Positions 10,705 to 22,500 of a DNA stretch of 64,000 nt are shown one piece after another. The DNA lies in contig CM119271.1 in the NCBI GenBank assembly GCA_051294375.1, positions 15,072,770 through 15,136,769 on the forward strand, given 5' to 3'. Every line of letters begins with the position of its first letter. Position 1 is the first letter of the stretch. The position numbers and the translations under genes are program-made. The DNA is from Paraspadella gotoi (Eukaryota; Chaetognatha). Under the pieces are notes generated by a model, which had not been told where the DNA came from, made no database searches, and saw only the letters and a program-made list of their open reading frames with translations.

Positions 10705-11900
10705 GCTACTTTTTATCGTCGCAATCGCTTTGCTTTTGCGACGATCTTGTAACGCTTTTGCGCATACGTGGCGTAGTCGTCGTCGTCGGCGTTCCAACTT
10801 TTTGATAATTAAGTTTGGGTGTATGAAGCTGAAAATTTATATACAGCTTCTCATCATCGAGGTCCTTGAAATTAGGTGAGGACGTTTATTAAATACATTT
10901 TGTTTACATTTTATCAAAACAAACAAATTTCCTCTTTTATTTTTATGTTTCCTTCTCTCTCTCTCTTTTTTTTTCTTTTAATTTTATGTAGCTCTCTCTC
11001 TCTCTCTTTTTCCCAGGCTGATTCATCGGAAAAAAAAAGTCTGCAGCTGGCTCTGCAGGGGCTTTTTTTCTCTCTCTTTTATCCTGCTGCTGCCTTTTGA
11101 TTTCTTTCTTTTTTTCTGGCTGCCTTTGCTGCTGCCGCTGCTGATTCGTCCGAAAACGATTTGGCTTTTCTCTTTCTCTTTCTTTCTCTCGCTCTCTCTT
11201 TCTCTCTCGATTTCTCCATTTTTTTTTCTCAAGGGCTGCGTCTGCTGATCAGTTTATTTGTCAATGAAGAAGTTTTTTTTTCTTGTTTTTTTTTCAGAAA
11301 CAGTAACTTAAATTTTCCTCGGTACCTCATAATTTTTATCGTCGCAATCGCTTTGCGACGATATTGTAACGCTTTTGCGCATAAGTCGTCGTCGGCGTTC
11401 CAAATTATAGATCGCCTTTTTTATGATTAAATTTGGGTGTATGAAGCTGAAAATTTATATACAGCTTCTCATCATCGATGTGCTTAAAATTGAGTCTGGA
11501 CAGTTATTAATTTTGTTTTGTTTACGTTTTATCAAAACAAACAAATTTTCTCTCTTTTATTTTTATATTTCTTTCTCTCTCTCTCTTTTCTCTTCTAATT
11601 ACATGTCTCTCTCCCTCTCTCTTTTTCCAAGTCACTGATTCATAGAGAAAGGAAAAAAAACGAGTCTGCAGCTGGCTCTGCAGTGGCTTATTCTTTTTCT
11701 CTCTTTTCTTCTGCTGCTTCTGCCTTTTGATTTCTTTTTCTGCAGCTGGCTCTGCAGGGGCTCTTTCTTTTTCTCTCTTGCTGCTTCTGCTGCTGCCTTT
11801 TGATTTCTTTTTTTTTTCTGGGTTCCTCTGCTGCTGCCGCTGCTGATTCGTCTGAAAACAATTTGGCTTCTCTCTCTCTCTCTCTGATTAATTTTTTCGC
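10705..11900. repeat. Two ~625-bp tandem repeat units with conserved hairpins
   Basis: 10705-11329 is repeated at 11330-11900 (offset about 625 bp). Both units keep two perfect inverted repeats: ATCGTCGCAA/TTGCGACGAT with an 11-nt then 5-nt loop (from 10715 and 11338), and GAAGCTG/CAGCTTC around a 12-nt AT loop (from 10824 and 11447). The rest is CT-rich with CTGCAGCTGGCTCTGCAG boxes, amplified in unit 2. A diverged third copy of the second hairpin lies at 28610-28650. Confidence 0.8.
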
Positions 11901-12543
11901 TCTAAAAACTTTTATTATCGCCATTTATTCCCAAATTTACATCCGAGATTTTCGTAGATTTTTTTTCTAAATATTTTAAATATCAATCAGAATAATATTT
12001 TTTTTTAATATATATTTACTTTATAATTTTATTTTACTTTACTTCATTTTACTTTACTTTAGTCTTTACTTCACTTCGTCAGTCTGATTCAAGTTTCACT
12101 TTGTCTTTTGTCTGGGAATGTTGACAGTGTTTACTGTTTAGAGAGGTTTCATTCGATCAAACTGCTCGTTTATGCGGGCTAAAAGTACAACAAAAGTACC
12201 TTTAATAATGTCTTTCCAGACTTAGCACTTGCTTAAAATTAAACTCGAAAATAAGTTATTTTACTGTTTTATATTTATTATTCTTTATTTTATTTATTTT
12301 TTTTTATTTTTTTAAAAAAAAATTATTTTCTTTATTTTTCTCAAATTTGATTTTTTTACTATCAAAATTTGTCGTCAATCCAGATTTTTCTTATGCGATT
12401 GCGACGATCCTTATGCTTTTAAGATTTTTTAAATTGATTTATATAAAACATAGTTTTCCTTTATCAAATTTGATTTTTTGAGTGTCAAAGCTTGTCATGG
12501 GTCCATTTTTTTTTATACAATTACGTTATAAAATCTCGTTTAA

Positions 12544-12976
12544 TACAGAAGGCTTCATATTATAAAATGAGGTACCGTTCGTCGTTGCTTAAGGGTATGC
12601 ATCCCACACCTATGCCCTACTTCTCGCTCACTATGGCAATAAGTCCGTCTACTCTCAAGACAGTCACTCTGGGCTTGAGGACCCCAGTGTGCTGTCTTGG
12701 AGGGTGCATGTGTGGCGAATCCTAAATTTGTCTCCCGTAAAGCTTGGTGAAACTCAGCTCGTCCCATTGGCTTGGACACCAACCGTGAGTTCCGAGTTCA
12801 ATCCCCTTACGCCTCACGGTCACGCTGGTTAAAGTGTGATGGTGTCGGCATAAACACGCCAGTGACATGGTCCAAAGCCCTGAGCGGCAGCTGTCGGGAG
12901 ATGCCTCACACCCCAGGCATCACACATGTCCCCCCGTTCCCATAGTACCTCATTTTATAATATGAAGCCTTCTGTA
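12544..12976. mobile_element. Element bounded by perfect 32-bp inverted repeats
   Basis: 12544-12575 (TACAGAAGGCTTCATATTAT...) is the exact reverse complement of 12945-12976. The interior holds a SINE (12715-12944) and an unrelated left part. The termini could be those of a small DNA element into which a SINE inserted, or a local inverted duplication. Confidence 0.7.
12715..12944 (+). mobile_element. SINE family A copy
   Basis: Begins GTGGCGAATCCTAAATTTG, has a tRNA-like B box (GAGTTCAATCCCC here; GGGTTCAATCCCC in other copies), the shared core CGCCAGTGAC, and ends CCCCGTTCCCATA, a variant of the GTTGCCATA tail. An internal deletion removes part of the head. Confidence 0.8.
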
Positions 12977-13431
12977 ATATTTTATTTATAATTCGGATAA
13001 ATCATTTGATTCCGACCTTGTTGTTAATTTTAACTGTTTTCATCGTTGAATCTTCGCTTTTTCAGATAAAAGTTACGAAAAGGATCTCACTGTAAAATCG
13101 TTTCAAGCTTCCGATCTGTTGTTGTTGTCCTTTTGCATCCAAACATTAAAGTCGTCGAAAACAATGTGGACTTGGACGATTCGAGAGTCGGTCACTTGAA
13201 ATCATTTCGGCGTCGCTTAAGAATCCGTCACTTCGACCAAGATCGCTCAGGAATTCTCGATTTAATAAACACTGAAAAACTAAGGAACGAAACTGACTTC
13301 AACTGTAATTCATCTAAAGTCTTTTTACGCCGAACTTCGCCTTTTATTTAATCCTCATCGCGGATTCCCCTCTCCCCCACTTAACTTTCGCCCCCCCCCA
13401 CCTTTAACCCCCCCCCATTTTACTCGAGGTC

Positions 13432-15414
13432 ATGGTCGGTTTTGAACCCGGCTGCGTCCAACTCTCCAAGTTCGAGTATGGATTCGCCAGCGCCTCCAGC
13501 GGAGTCCTTACCCGCTGCGTCTGTCAACCATTTGACGTTGTCAAGATTCGGTTTCAACTTCAGTTGGAACCGATCAAGAAAGGATCCCAGGCCAAATACA
13601 CTTCAATCTATCAGGTGAGATCAAGAAAGGATCCCAGGCCAAATACTCTTCGATCTATCAGGTGAGATCAAGAAAGGATCCCAGGCCAAATACACTTCGA
13701 TCTATCAGGTGAGATCAAGAAAGGATCCCAGGCCAAATACTCTTCGATCTATCAGGTGAGATCAAGAAAGGATCCCAGGCCAAATACACTTTGATCTATC
13801 AGGTGTGATCAAGAAAGGATCCCAGGCCAAATACACTTCAATCTATCAGGTGAGATCAAGAAAGGATCCCAGGCCAAATACACTTCGATCTATCAGGTCA
13901 TTTTTTTTTAAAGGCGCCTCTTAAATAAACGAAAAGGCCCAGGTTGTTTTCAAAAAACCAGTTAAAGCCATATGTCTTGTCAAATTTTGGGCTTTTTTGA
14001 AATACGCAAACTTTTTATATGTAAAAGTTAATTTTAAAATGCTGAATATGTTTAAAATATGAAAAAAAAAATTTAAAAATTAAAAAAATCTGGGCCTTTT
14101 CAAATTTTTTTTGAAAATACCTCCAGCCCCTGGTCTTTTCAAATTCAAGTTAAAAAACCCTTCTTTCAACATATCATTTAATCAGTAATCGAGCAACAGA
14201 AAAACATTTCTTCTCAACGGGCTTTCCAATCTCTTCTAAGGCCTTCAAGAAGATCCCCCGCGAGGAGGGCCTCCGCGCTCTCTGGAAAGGCCTCGTCCCC
14301 GCCCAACTTCTCTCCGTCGTCTTCAACACGTCTCAGTTCGTCGCCTTTGAGGTCGTGACCCGCAACGCGTTCGGCGTCCTCCCTCCCATCATGCAGTCGC
14401 CCGACCTCAAGCCCGTCACTCATTTCATCTGCGGCGGACTCGCCGGTTGCGCTGCCACAGTCATTGCTCAGCCTTGCGACGTGCTGCGGACGCGCTTCGT
14501 CGCGCAGGGCGAGCCTCGGCGGTATACGTCCATTCCGCAGGTATGGGGCGGACGCAGAAAATAGGAATGTCGGAGATGCCGAGGAATTCGAGATGAAACG
14601 CGATTCGATTTAAATATTATTCATTTATTACTCCTTCATTTTCATTTATTAATTTTTAAAACTTTACCGGGTTGATAATGTTATTTTAATTTACTAATCT
14701 TAAACTCTATCCAATCCAGGCGGTTTCTTTGCTCATGAAAGAGGAGGGTTTCTTCGCCTTGTACAAAGGCCTGGCCCCGACTCTGCTCCAGATCGGACCG
14801 CAGACGGGCTGCCAGTTCGGCTTTTATGCGGTGCTAACGTCGTTGTGGGCTCTGGCCTTCTCTCGCTTGGACGGCGCCTTCGTCGGCCCCGCGGAATCAC
14901 TCGTGTGCGGCGCCGTGGCCGGCATGTCGGCTAAAGCGGCCGTCTATCCCTTAGACATGATCAAGAAACGTCTGCAGGTGCTTTTTTTAATTTCCGCGGT
15001 CAAGTGTTAATTTCGTTAATTTCGTCCCGATTTATTTTGTCTTATACCACTTTTAGTGAAGGTTTATTTACATATACACACATACATTTCTCAAGTTTGA
15101 ATATTTTTCTTCTCTCCCAGGTTCAAGGGTTCGAAGCGGCCCGTCGCGGCTTCGGCGAGTCTCGACGCTACGAGGGCATCCGCCACTGCGTCCGCGACAT
15201 CATCGTCGTCGAAGGCTCCCGCGGTCTCTTCAAGGGTCTCGCCCCTTCTCTCCTCAAGTCGGCCGTCGCCTCCGGAGTCAACTTCTGCCTCTACGAGCAA
15301 CTCTGCAACTTTTTCCGCTTTTACCGCTTGAAGGATAGCGGCGGCGGGGGCGGAGGCGGGGGCGGCGGCGGCGGAGGAGGATCCTTCAAGGAGAGCGCCT
15401 TCGCCGTCAGCTGA
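13432..15414 (+). CDS. SLC25A19: Mitochondrial thiamine pyrophosphate carrier
   Basis: Exchanges cytosolic thiamine pyrophosphate across the inner mitochondrial membrane. Exons 13432-13614, 14241-14540, 14720-14977, 15121-15414 in phase 0; 344 aa. It has the three mitochondrial-carrier repeats with signatures PFDVVKIRFQ, PCDVLRTRF and PLDMIKKRLQ, and the follow-on WKG/YKG/FKG boxes. VLRTRFVAQGEP and KKRLQVQGFEAAR are close to the TPP carrier subfamily. The C-terminus carries a Gly-rich run coded by GGC/GGG, then SFKESAFAVS, absent from the usual ~320-aa proteins. The end of exon 1 and its donor are tandemly repeated in intron 1. Confidence 0.93.
13572..13900 (+). repeat. 47-bp tandem array of an exon end plus splice donor
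   Basis: Seven units of exactly 47 bp starting at 13572, 13619, 13666, 13713, 13760, 13807 and 13854. Unit 1 is the last 43 bases of SLC25A19 exon 1 plus GTGA. Each unit carries its own TATCAG|GT donor (13615, 13662, 13709, 13756, 13803, 13850, 13897). Units differ by only a few substitutions. Confidence 0.95.
13901..14240. other. SLC25A19 intron 1, distal part
   Basis: AT-rich, with short self-similar segments around TTTTCAAA...GGGC; no coding signal. Confidence 0.6.
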
Positions 15415-16002
15415 CGGGACGCCGCGACGTCGGAGTGGGATCCCCGCCACGGGGGCGCGGGGGGAATCGCGTCTCGGTCTCATCCCTCTTCGACGTCGCG
15501 CGGACACTTTCGCCCTTCGGACGGTCGTCGTATTTTCGACGATGACGAAGACTTTCCCAGCTGCATGCCGCTCTCCGACTCTTTCGTCCACGACGGGTCC
15601 ATGGAGGACCCGCCAATCACGGAGTGCTTCAAGTGCGACGTGGAGAGATTCGAACACGAGCATAGGATCGGCCCGGGTCATCAACACCAGAGAAGGTCGG
15701 GTGCTGGTGGTGGTGGAGGAGGAGTGTGAACGCAAAGTAACCTTCGTTATCGGGAAAGCCTTTGCTGTTGCAATAAACGCTCCTGTGCTTCATGCGCCCC
15801 ATTTTATTGTTTGGCGCTAGCTATCTTTCTTTTTTCTTTCTTACCCAAAGATAAATGCTTTTAATGAAAAAAAAAAGTTTTATTTGTTAACAACGCGCTG
15901 TGTGTGCCGGAAACTGTTTGAGTACCCGAAGGTACCGTTTCGAAACAAGGTCGTTATTTGGACTATTGTTGTTGTTGTGTTAGGAACGAAATTCTTCCTG
16001 CG

Positions 16003-16004
<2 letters not shown>

Positions 16005-16061
<57 letters not shown>
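16005..16061. repeat. (TC)n microsatellite
   Basis: Uninterrupted CT dinucleotide run between SLC25A19 and SARNP. Confidence 0.95.
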
Positions 16062-16067
<6 letters not shown>

Positions 16068-16331
16068 CTTTACTCAAGTCGATTTTTTTATATCGCAACT
16101 CGTCCAATTTTAACGCGTGTTATCATTGTCAATGAAAATTCGTTAGCGGCTCAACGATGTTATATAAGTAATTTATTCACTATTGACGTAGTTAACCGAT
16201 ATTTTAGTTACGAATTTGATCCGTTGAATTTAAAAAAAAAAAAACACCGTTGGTTTTTTTCCCTTTTTTCTCGCGTTAAGAAATAAACGAATAAAAGAAG
16301 AAGCGAACTAAAGTTAAAAACAAAAGAGAAG

Positions 16332-18800
16332 ATGGAAGACATTTTCGACGTGGACGATCTTCGCAAGCTTAAACTGCCAGAACTGAAGAATCTGTGCAAG
16401 CAAAACTCGGTGCCGAACACAGGAACCAAGGAGACGCTCGTCAAACGGCTCATGACCGCCCTCGGGTTGGAGGAAGACGACGACGACGACGAGGGGGTCG
16501 ACGAAGACGCCCTCTTGAAAGACGACGATGACGAGGCCGCCGCCGCCGCCGCCCCCGCCGCCGTTCAGGGAAACGTCGGTGACGCATTGGTAAGTTAGTG
16601 TTTTTTAAATTATAAATGTTTAACTTGAGCGAAAAATTATTTCTTTTGTATTTTTATTTTATAATGTTAGATAGTTCTTGGTGTTATAGAAAGTTTTTTT
16701 CAAGAACTATTTATCAATGTTTACGACGCAGGATTCCGACGAATCTCCCAAGAAGACAGAACCGTCGATTCCAGTCGGAAACGCCGCCGCAGCCGCATCC
16801 GCAGCCTCCGACGCCGTCGAACCGACAGAAAAAGACAAGGAAGCGAAAGGAGAAGAAAAAGAAACAGAGGAAAATGTAGCGAAGGATAAAGAGAATAAGA
16901 TCGAAAGGTAAGTTCTAAGTAAGAAGAGTCCATTTCGATAAATGATGATTTTTAATTGTAGATGATTTTTAATTGTAGATGATTTTTAATTGTAGCAGGT
17001 TTGATAAGGTTTATATAGTAGTCTTATTTAACTATTTTAGCAATACTTTAATAGGTTTTTATAATAATTTAGTTACAATCTAAATCCCTAACCCCTCTTG
17101 TTTCCGCCAGTCCGGCGAAAAAGCGAAAGATCGAACCACCCACCCCGGCGGAGAAACCACCCGGACAAATGAGCGACGCCGATCGCCTCAAGATGCGCGC
17201 CGAAAAGTACGGCATCTCTAAACCGGCGCTAAAGTCCAAGGAAGAACGGGCGGCGCGCTTCGGTCTCCCGGCGACCGGGAACGCCGCCAAATCCGGCGCT
17301 AAAATCGGTGGCGGCGCCGGCAAGAACGTCACCGCCGAAGACTTGGAAAAGATGAAGCAGCGCGGCCTTCGCTTCGGCACCTCGGTCTCCTCGGCCATGA
17401 CCTCTGTCGACGCCCAGGAGCGCATCCAGCGGCGAAAGGAGCGCTTCGGCGAAGTCGCAACGACGACGACGACCGTCGCTGGCGGTTAGTGGTTCTACCA
17501 ATTTTGTCACAATCAGTTCCTTGTATTTTGAAGTTAGTGCGGAGTAGAATATTGTATTTCCCGATCTAATGTAAAGGTAATGGTATGGCAACAGCCGGGT
17601 TGCCTGTGATGCCCATTGGGATGGGGCATCTCACTGTTGGCTTTGGGGGCTTCCGACCCTCAGTGACGCCTCCAGTCACTGGCGCGGTTACCCTAGGACG
17701 GTCTCGCTTTCCCAACGCAGAAGGAAGTCGTTAGGACTGTGGATTAAGGCGTAGTAAAATTTCTAAATTTAACTTTAATTAAAATTCTAAAAGTGAGGAA
17801 CGAACAACATTATATTAATAAACATTTATGTAATAAAAAAATTTATATTAAATTTTACAATTTACGCAGTAGGCCATATTTATACTAATACTAAATCAAT
17901 AAATGTTAAAATTTCAAAACAGTTTTTTATAAGATTTTTTTGCAGATTTGGATTTGTCATAAAAAGTTGACAAAAAGAAATATAACTCTTTTTGAAAAAT
18001 TCCTTCATTAAGTGGCTCAAAAATTAGAAAAAGCTATATTTTAAGCTGAAAATAAACTTTTTATATTAAATATAGTTTTTTTAATTTTTAACCCATTTAA
18101 TGAAAGAATTTTTAAAAATGATTTATATTTTCTTTTATCAACTTTTGACGAGGAATTCAAATCTGCAATCAAAAATAAGAAAAGCTTATTTTGAAATTTT
18201 TCGATTTTATAAGGATAGTACTATATATAAATATAGCCTACTGCAAAAATTAAAAAACATAAAATTAATTTTTTTTACAAATTAATGTTCACTGATGGTA
18301 TGTTGTTCATAATTGACTTTTAGAATTTTCGTATGTAACTTTTACTACGCCTTACTGTGGATGGAACACTACATCTGGGATGGTGTGTTCCCCCTCTGAG
18401 CCAATGGATTTGGCTGAAGGATGGTGGACGTGAGGCTGTGTGAATATACCGCCACAATGGGCCTTTTATCCAAAAATAAAACTTTAAAAGAATATTGTAT
18501 TATTTTACCTCTTCATTGATGTTTTTAGGGATTTCCACAAAGATTTCCACTCAAGAGTTTGTTCCTGACTCTGCTATGTTATTGTCTTTTGAGGGATCGA
18601 GGCCTTAGCCCACTTACTAATTTAAGTACTTGGCCTCAATTTTTAAATCAATATCTCGTTCAGGAAAAAAACCAGCGGAGAAAATAGACGAAGCTAAACA
18701 GAAACGCGCGGAACGCTTCGGAATCAACGCCGACTCTTCCGCGCCATCTTCCGCCGACGAAGAGATGAAGAAGAAAAGAGCGGAAAGATTTAAATTGTAG
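16332..18800 (+). CDS. SARNP: SAP domain-containing ribonucleoprotein (CIP29/Tho1-like)
   Basis: Nuclear RNA-binding protein of the TREX mRNA-export pathway. Exons 16332-16589, 16732-16907, 17111-17484, 18664-18800; 314 aa, longer than the ~210-aa vertebrate protein because of acidic and Ala-rich linkers. An N-terminal SAP domain (LRKLKLPELKNLCKQN...TKETLVKRLM, residues ~10-45) is followed by Asp/Glu runs, a basic PAKKRKIEPP stretch that looks like an NLS, and the family's repeated R-x-x-RFG motifs (RAARFGLPA, RGLRFGTSV, RKERFGEVA, RAERFGINA), ending RAERFKL. Intron 3 contains a SINE interrupted by a DNA element. Confidence 0.92.
17584..18470 (-). mobile_element. SINE family C copy, split by a DNA element
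   Basis: 17584-17744 and 18363-18470 are two halves of one SINE. Its sense (minus) strand has an A-box-like TGGCTCAGAGGG, the core GCCAGTGAC/GCGTCACTGAGGGTC and the tail GCTGTTGCCATA. The uninterrupted copy at 55878-56136 shows the join. Confidence 0.85.
17745..18354. mobile_element. hAT-like MITE, 610 bp
   Basis: Terminal inverted repeats TAAGGCGTAGTAAAA at both ends, flanked by the 8-bp direct repeat CTGTGGAT (17737-17744 and 18355-18362). The empty site is visible in the SINE copy at 55878-56136 as a single related CAGCGGAT. Internally it is a long imperfect palindrome (CAGTAGGC...TATTTATA near 17868 against TATAAATATAGCCTACTG near 18224). No transposase. The 8-bp duplication is typical of the hAT superfamily. 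Confidence 0.85.
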
Positions 18801-19531
18801 ACTTAGCCACGCTCCCCTTTTTTAGCCTTAGGCCCGATCGGGGGGAAAGGGGTCATCCTGTCTTGTTTTCCCCCCCTTCCCCCGCGCTCGCTCTGTAGAC
18901 GGTGAAATTATATAACCGCCATTTGTGTTGTCTCTTCACTTAAGCGACGTTAATTGTTAGTCGCTGCTCTCGTTGTTTGTTGTTTTTTTGTTTTGTTTTT
19001 TTAAAAATAGTCTCGACGTGGAAGATTAAATGATCTCTTTATTATTTAAATTTAAAAATTTGTTTAAAATTAACAAGATTGCAAATTTGCCTTAGTTATT
19101 CTTTCACGTCGACGTTTTTTGACGGAGCCTGTGTCTCTCTCTCTCCTCTCCTCTTTTGTGATTAGGTTTTAATATTGCGTTACATGTTCGACATTCCTGT
19201 TCATTTTTGTCCTATATCGACCTCATTCTCTCTACTTCGCGGCTCGCCCTTTTTTTTTCGCTCAGAATTCAAATCATTCATTTGGTTTTCGACGAAATGA
19301 GCTTCTCGAAAGAAGAAACTTCCGCCTGCGTTTCCGGTCATTGACTTTTTCTCGGCGCCGAAATCATAAAAAGCAAAACTAGAGGGACGAGAGAAATTTA
19401 AGAAAAAACATTAATTCGATCGGGGACGAGGGATTTTTTTATTTTCGCCTTCGCTCCCGATCCTCTTTGAGCCGCGTCCCTTCGCCAGCCTTTTTAGATC
19501 CCCCGAGCATCAAGAACCCACTTTTTCGATC
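18801..19531. other. SARNP-HCFC1 intergenic region
   Basis: Contains the SARNP 3' flank with a C-run and T-rich tracts, then the likely HCFC1 promoter and 5'UTR, GC-richer from about 19300. No coding frame. Confidence 0.6.
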
Positions 19532-22500
19532 ATGTCGACGGCGCCGTTGCTCAAGTGGAAGAGGACGACGGCGACGACGGGGCCGGCGCCGCGTCCGCGT
19601 CACGGCCACCGCGCCGTCGCTATCAAGGACCTCATTGTCATCTTCGGCGGAGGCAACGAGGGGATCGTCGACGAGCTCCACGTCTACAACACGACGACCA
19701 ACCAGTGGTTCGTTCCCGCAGTTCGAGGAGAGATTCCGCCGGGTGAGTCTCCTTGGGAATTGGGAAAGAAGGATGTGTGGAAATTTGAACAAAATACTTA
19801 GCGAGATATCACAAGCACTAAAAAACTTTGTATTGGCTACATGTATTTAACATACATTTTGGGAGTTTATTCGATTTTAGATAAAATTAAAAATATATAC
19901 ACACAATTCAAATTCATTACTCGAAATTTTTAATTTCGCCGAGAAAAAAGTTTAATGTGGTAACTATTAACAAACTACAAAAGCACCTCCATAAATAATA
20001 TTTTTTTAATATTAATTTTTTCACTCGATTTGGCTTTTCCACCTCAGGATGCGCCGCCTTCGGCTTCGTCAACGACGGAACCCGAATCCTCGTCTTCGGC
20101 GGGATGGTCGAGTACGGCAAATACTCGAACGAGTTGTACGAGCTGCAGGCTTCCCGTTGGGAGTGGAAGAGACTCAAACCCAAGCCTCCTCGAAACACGG
20201 GGCCTCCGTGCCCTCGTCTGGGTCACAGCTTCACCCTGGTCGGCAACCGCGTCTACCTTTTCGCCGGCCTTGCCAACGACAGCGAGGATCCCAAGAACAA
20301 CATCCCTCGCTACCTCAACGACGTCTACACTTTGGAGCTGACGGCCAACTCCTCGCAGATGTCCTGGGACCTCCCGCCCATCGGCGACCCGGCGCCGCCG
20401 CCGCGCGAATCCCACACCGCCGTAGCTTTTTGGGGCCTCGGAGGCAAAGAGCTGGGAGGGAGGCCCAAGCTCATCATCTACGGCGGAATGAGCGGATGCC
20501 GGCTGGGCGATCTCTGGTTCCTCGATTGCGACACTCACCAGTGGAGCAAGCCAGTGATTAGGGGCATGCCGCCCTTGCCCAGAAGCTTGCACTCCTCCAC
20601 TCTCATTGGAAGCAAGATGTACGTCTTCGGCGGTTGGGTTCCTCTCGTCGTGGAGGACATTTCCAAGGGGCAGAGTGGCCACGAGAAAGAGTGGAAGTGC
20701 ACCAATGCATTGGCCTGTCTCGACTTGGAGAAGATGCAGTGGGATTCTCTTTTTATGGAGAACTTCGAGGACACTGTTCCTCGCGCCCGCGCTGGCCACT
20801 GCGCTGTCTCCATCAACACTCGTCTCTGGATCTGGTCTGGACGCGATGGTTACCGCAAAGCGTGGAACAACCAAGTATGCTGCAAAGATCTGTGGTTTCT
20901 TGAAACGGAGAAGCCTCCCGCTCCTTCGCGCGTTCAGCTGGTTCGCGCGTCGACCAACACTCTCGAGGTCTGCTGGAGCGCCATCTCCACCGCGGATGCT
21001 TACCTACTGCAGCTGCAAAAGTACGACCTTCCGCCACAAACGACCCCGCCGACTCCAGCGGCGCTGCCTCAACCTCAGCCCCAGCCTACAGCTGCTGCTT
21101 CGCCGGTGAAACTCGCTTCGCCAGTTCCTCAGCCACAGATCCGCATCCAAACGCCGCAGCAGCTGATTAGCAATGGCGCGATCCGACCACAAGCTGGCTC
21201 TCCTTCGGTCCAACCGTCGGTCTTGCAAAGGACGGGGCTCATTTCCAACGCCCCCAGAATGGCAACCGGAAGTGTGGCCGCCAGTGTTCAGAGTCGCTCA
21301 CCCATTACGCTCACCAGCCAGCAGTATCAACAGATCAAAGTGGTCGGCCCCAGCGGTCAAGTGGTTTTGCCTCAGTCATCTCTGAGCAATCTTGGTCAGG
21401 GCGTTAAGCTCGTTTCCGCTGGTGGTGGCCTCATTCAAGTTTCCGGTGGAAATCTCATTCAAGTTTCATCCGCTGGACAAACGACTTCTGGAAGCAACAT
21501 GAGTGGGATCGCAGCATTAGCCGCTGCAGCCGCCGCAACGCAGAAGATAACGACGACGACCCAGACCCTCACTATGGCCACACCCGGGAGCGGCACCGGG
21601 AGTGCTCAGCAAGCTCAGACCATCTTGGCTTCATCTCCATCGGCTCAGGGCGGCATTAAAGTCGTTACTCCTTCCACCCTATCGTCCGCTGTCAAATTGG
21701 CCCCTCAAAGTTTGATCAAGGGTGGGCAAATCATTCAACAGGTCGGAGGCCAGACCCTTAACCTGCAGAACCTGCAAGGCCAAACGGTGCAGACCATAAC
21801 TGGAGCTGATGGACAAAAGCGCCAGATCATCACCATTAATAAGGCGGCCGCTGGAAGCGGACAACAAGTTACCCTCCTCAAAAATTCACAGAGTGGCACC
21901 ACGGCCACAGTTCCCAGAATCATTCAAGGGACAAGCGCTATGACATCGGGTATTCAAACGGCTGGCACTAAGTTACCCTCTGGCACTACCATTGTTAAAG
22001 TCGTAACAAGCAACGCCGGGAATGTTCAGCAAGGTGGTCAGATCATCACTGGCTTCAATGCCCAGGGCCAGCCTGTTCAGATTGCTACTAAACCCGGGGC
22101 TCAATTCATCAAGACAGTCCCTCAGAATGTCATTCAACTGGGAAAAGTCGGTGCCCTTCAAGGAGCCCAGGTGGCCAATCAAGGAGGAAAAACGGTTGTT
22201 ATTGCGGCACCTAAAGGTCAAACCGCGCAGAGCGGAGCCCAGATCGTTCAAGGGGGAAGCATCGTCAAAGTTCCCGGTGGGGCGCAATATATTGTCATGA
22301 ACAGCCAAGCTGGAGCCGCGGCCACGGCCGGAAATGTCACGACCAATGCTACTAACCTCCAAGGCTTAAGAGTCATTCAGTCCGGACAAGGTCAAAATAT
22401 TTCGCAAATTCTCTCAACTGGAAACGTTCAAACGACGCAGGGCAACCGAATCATTCTGAATCAAGGGACGCAAGGTGCTTCGGTCGCGGGTCAGCAAATC

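Noticed and set aside
10824-10862. Hairpin followed by TCATCATCG as a hammerhead
   Set aside because: Reverse strand has TGATGA next to a stem, but the required GAAA after stem II and a cleavage triplet are absent.
15091-15735. Long minus-strand frame opposite SLC25A19 exon 4
   Set aside because: It is the GC-rich antisense of a clearly homologous coding exon and its 3' flank.
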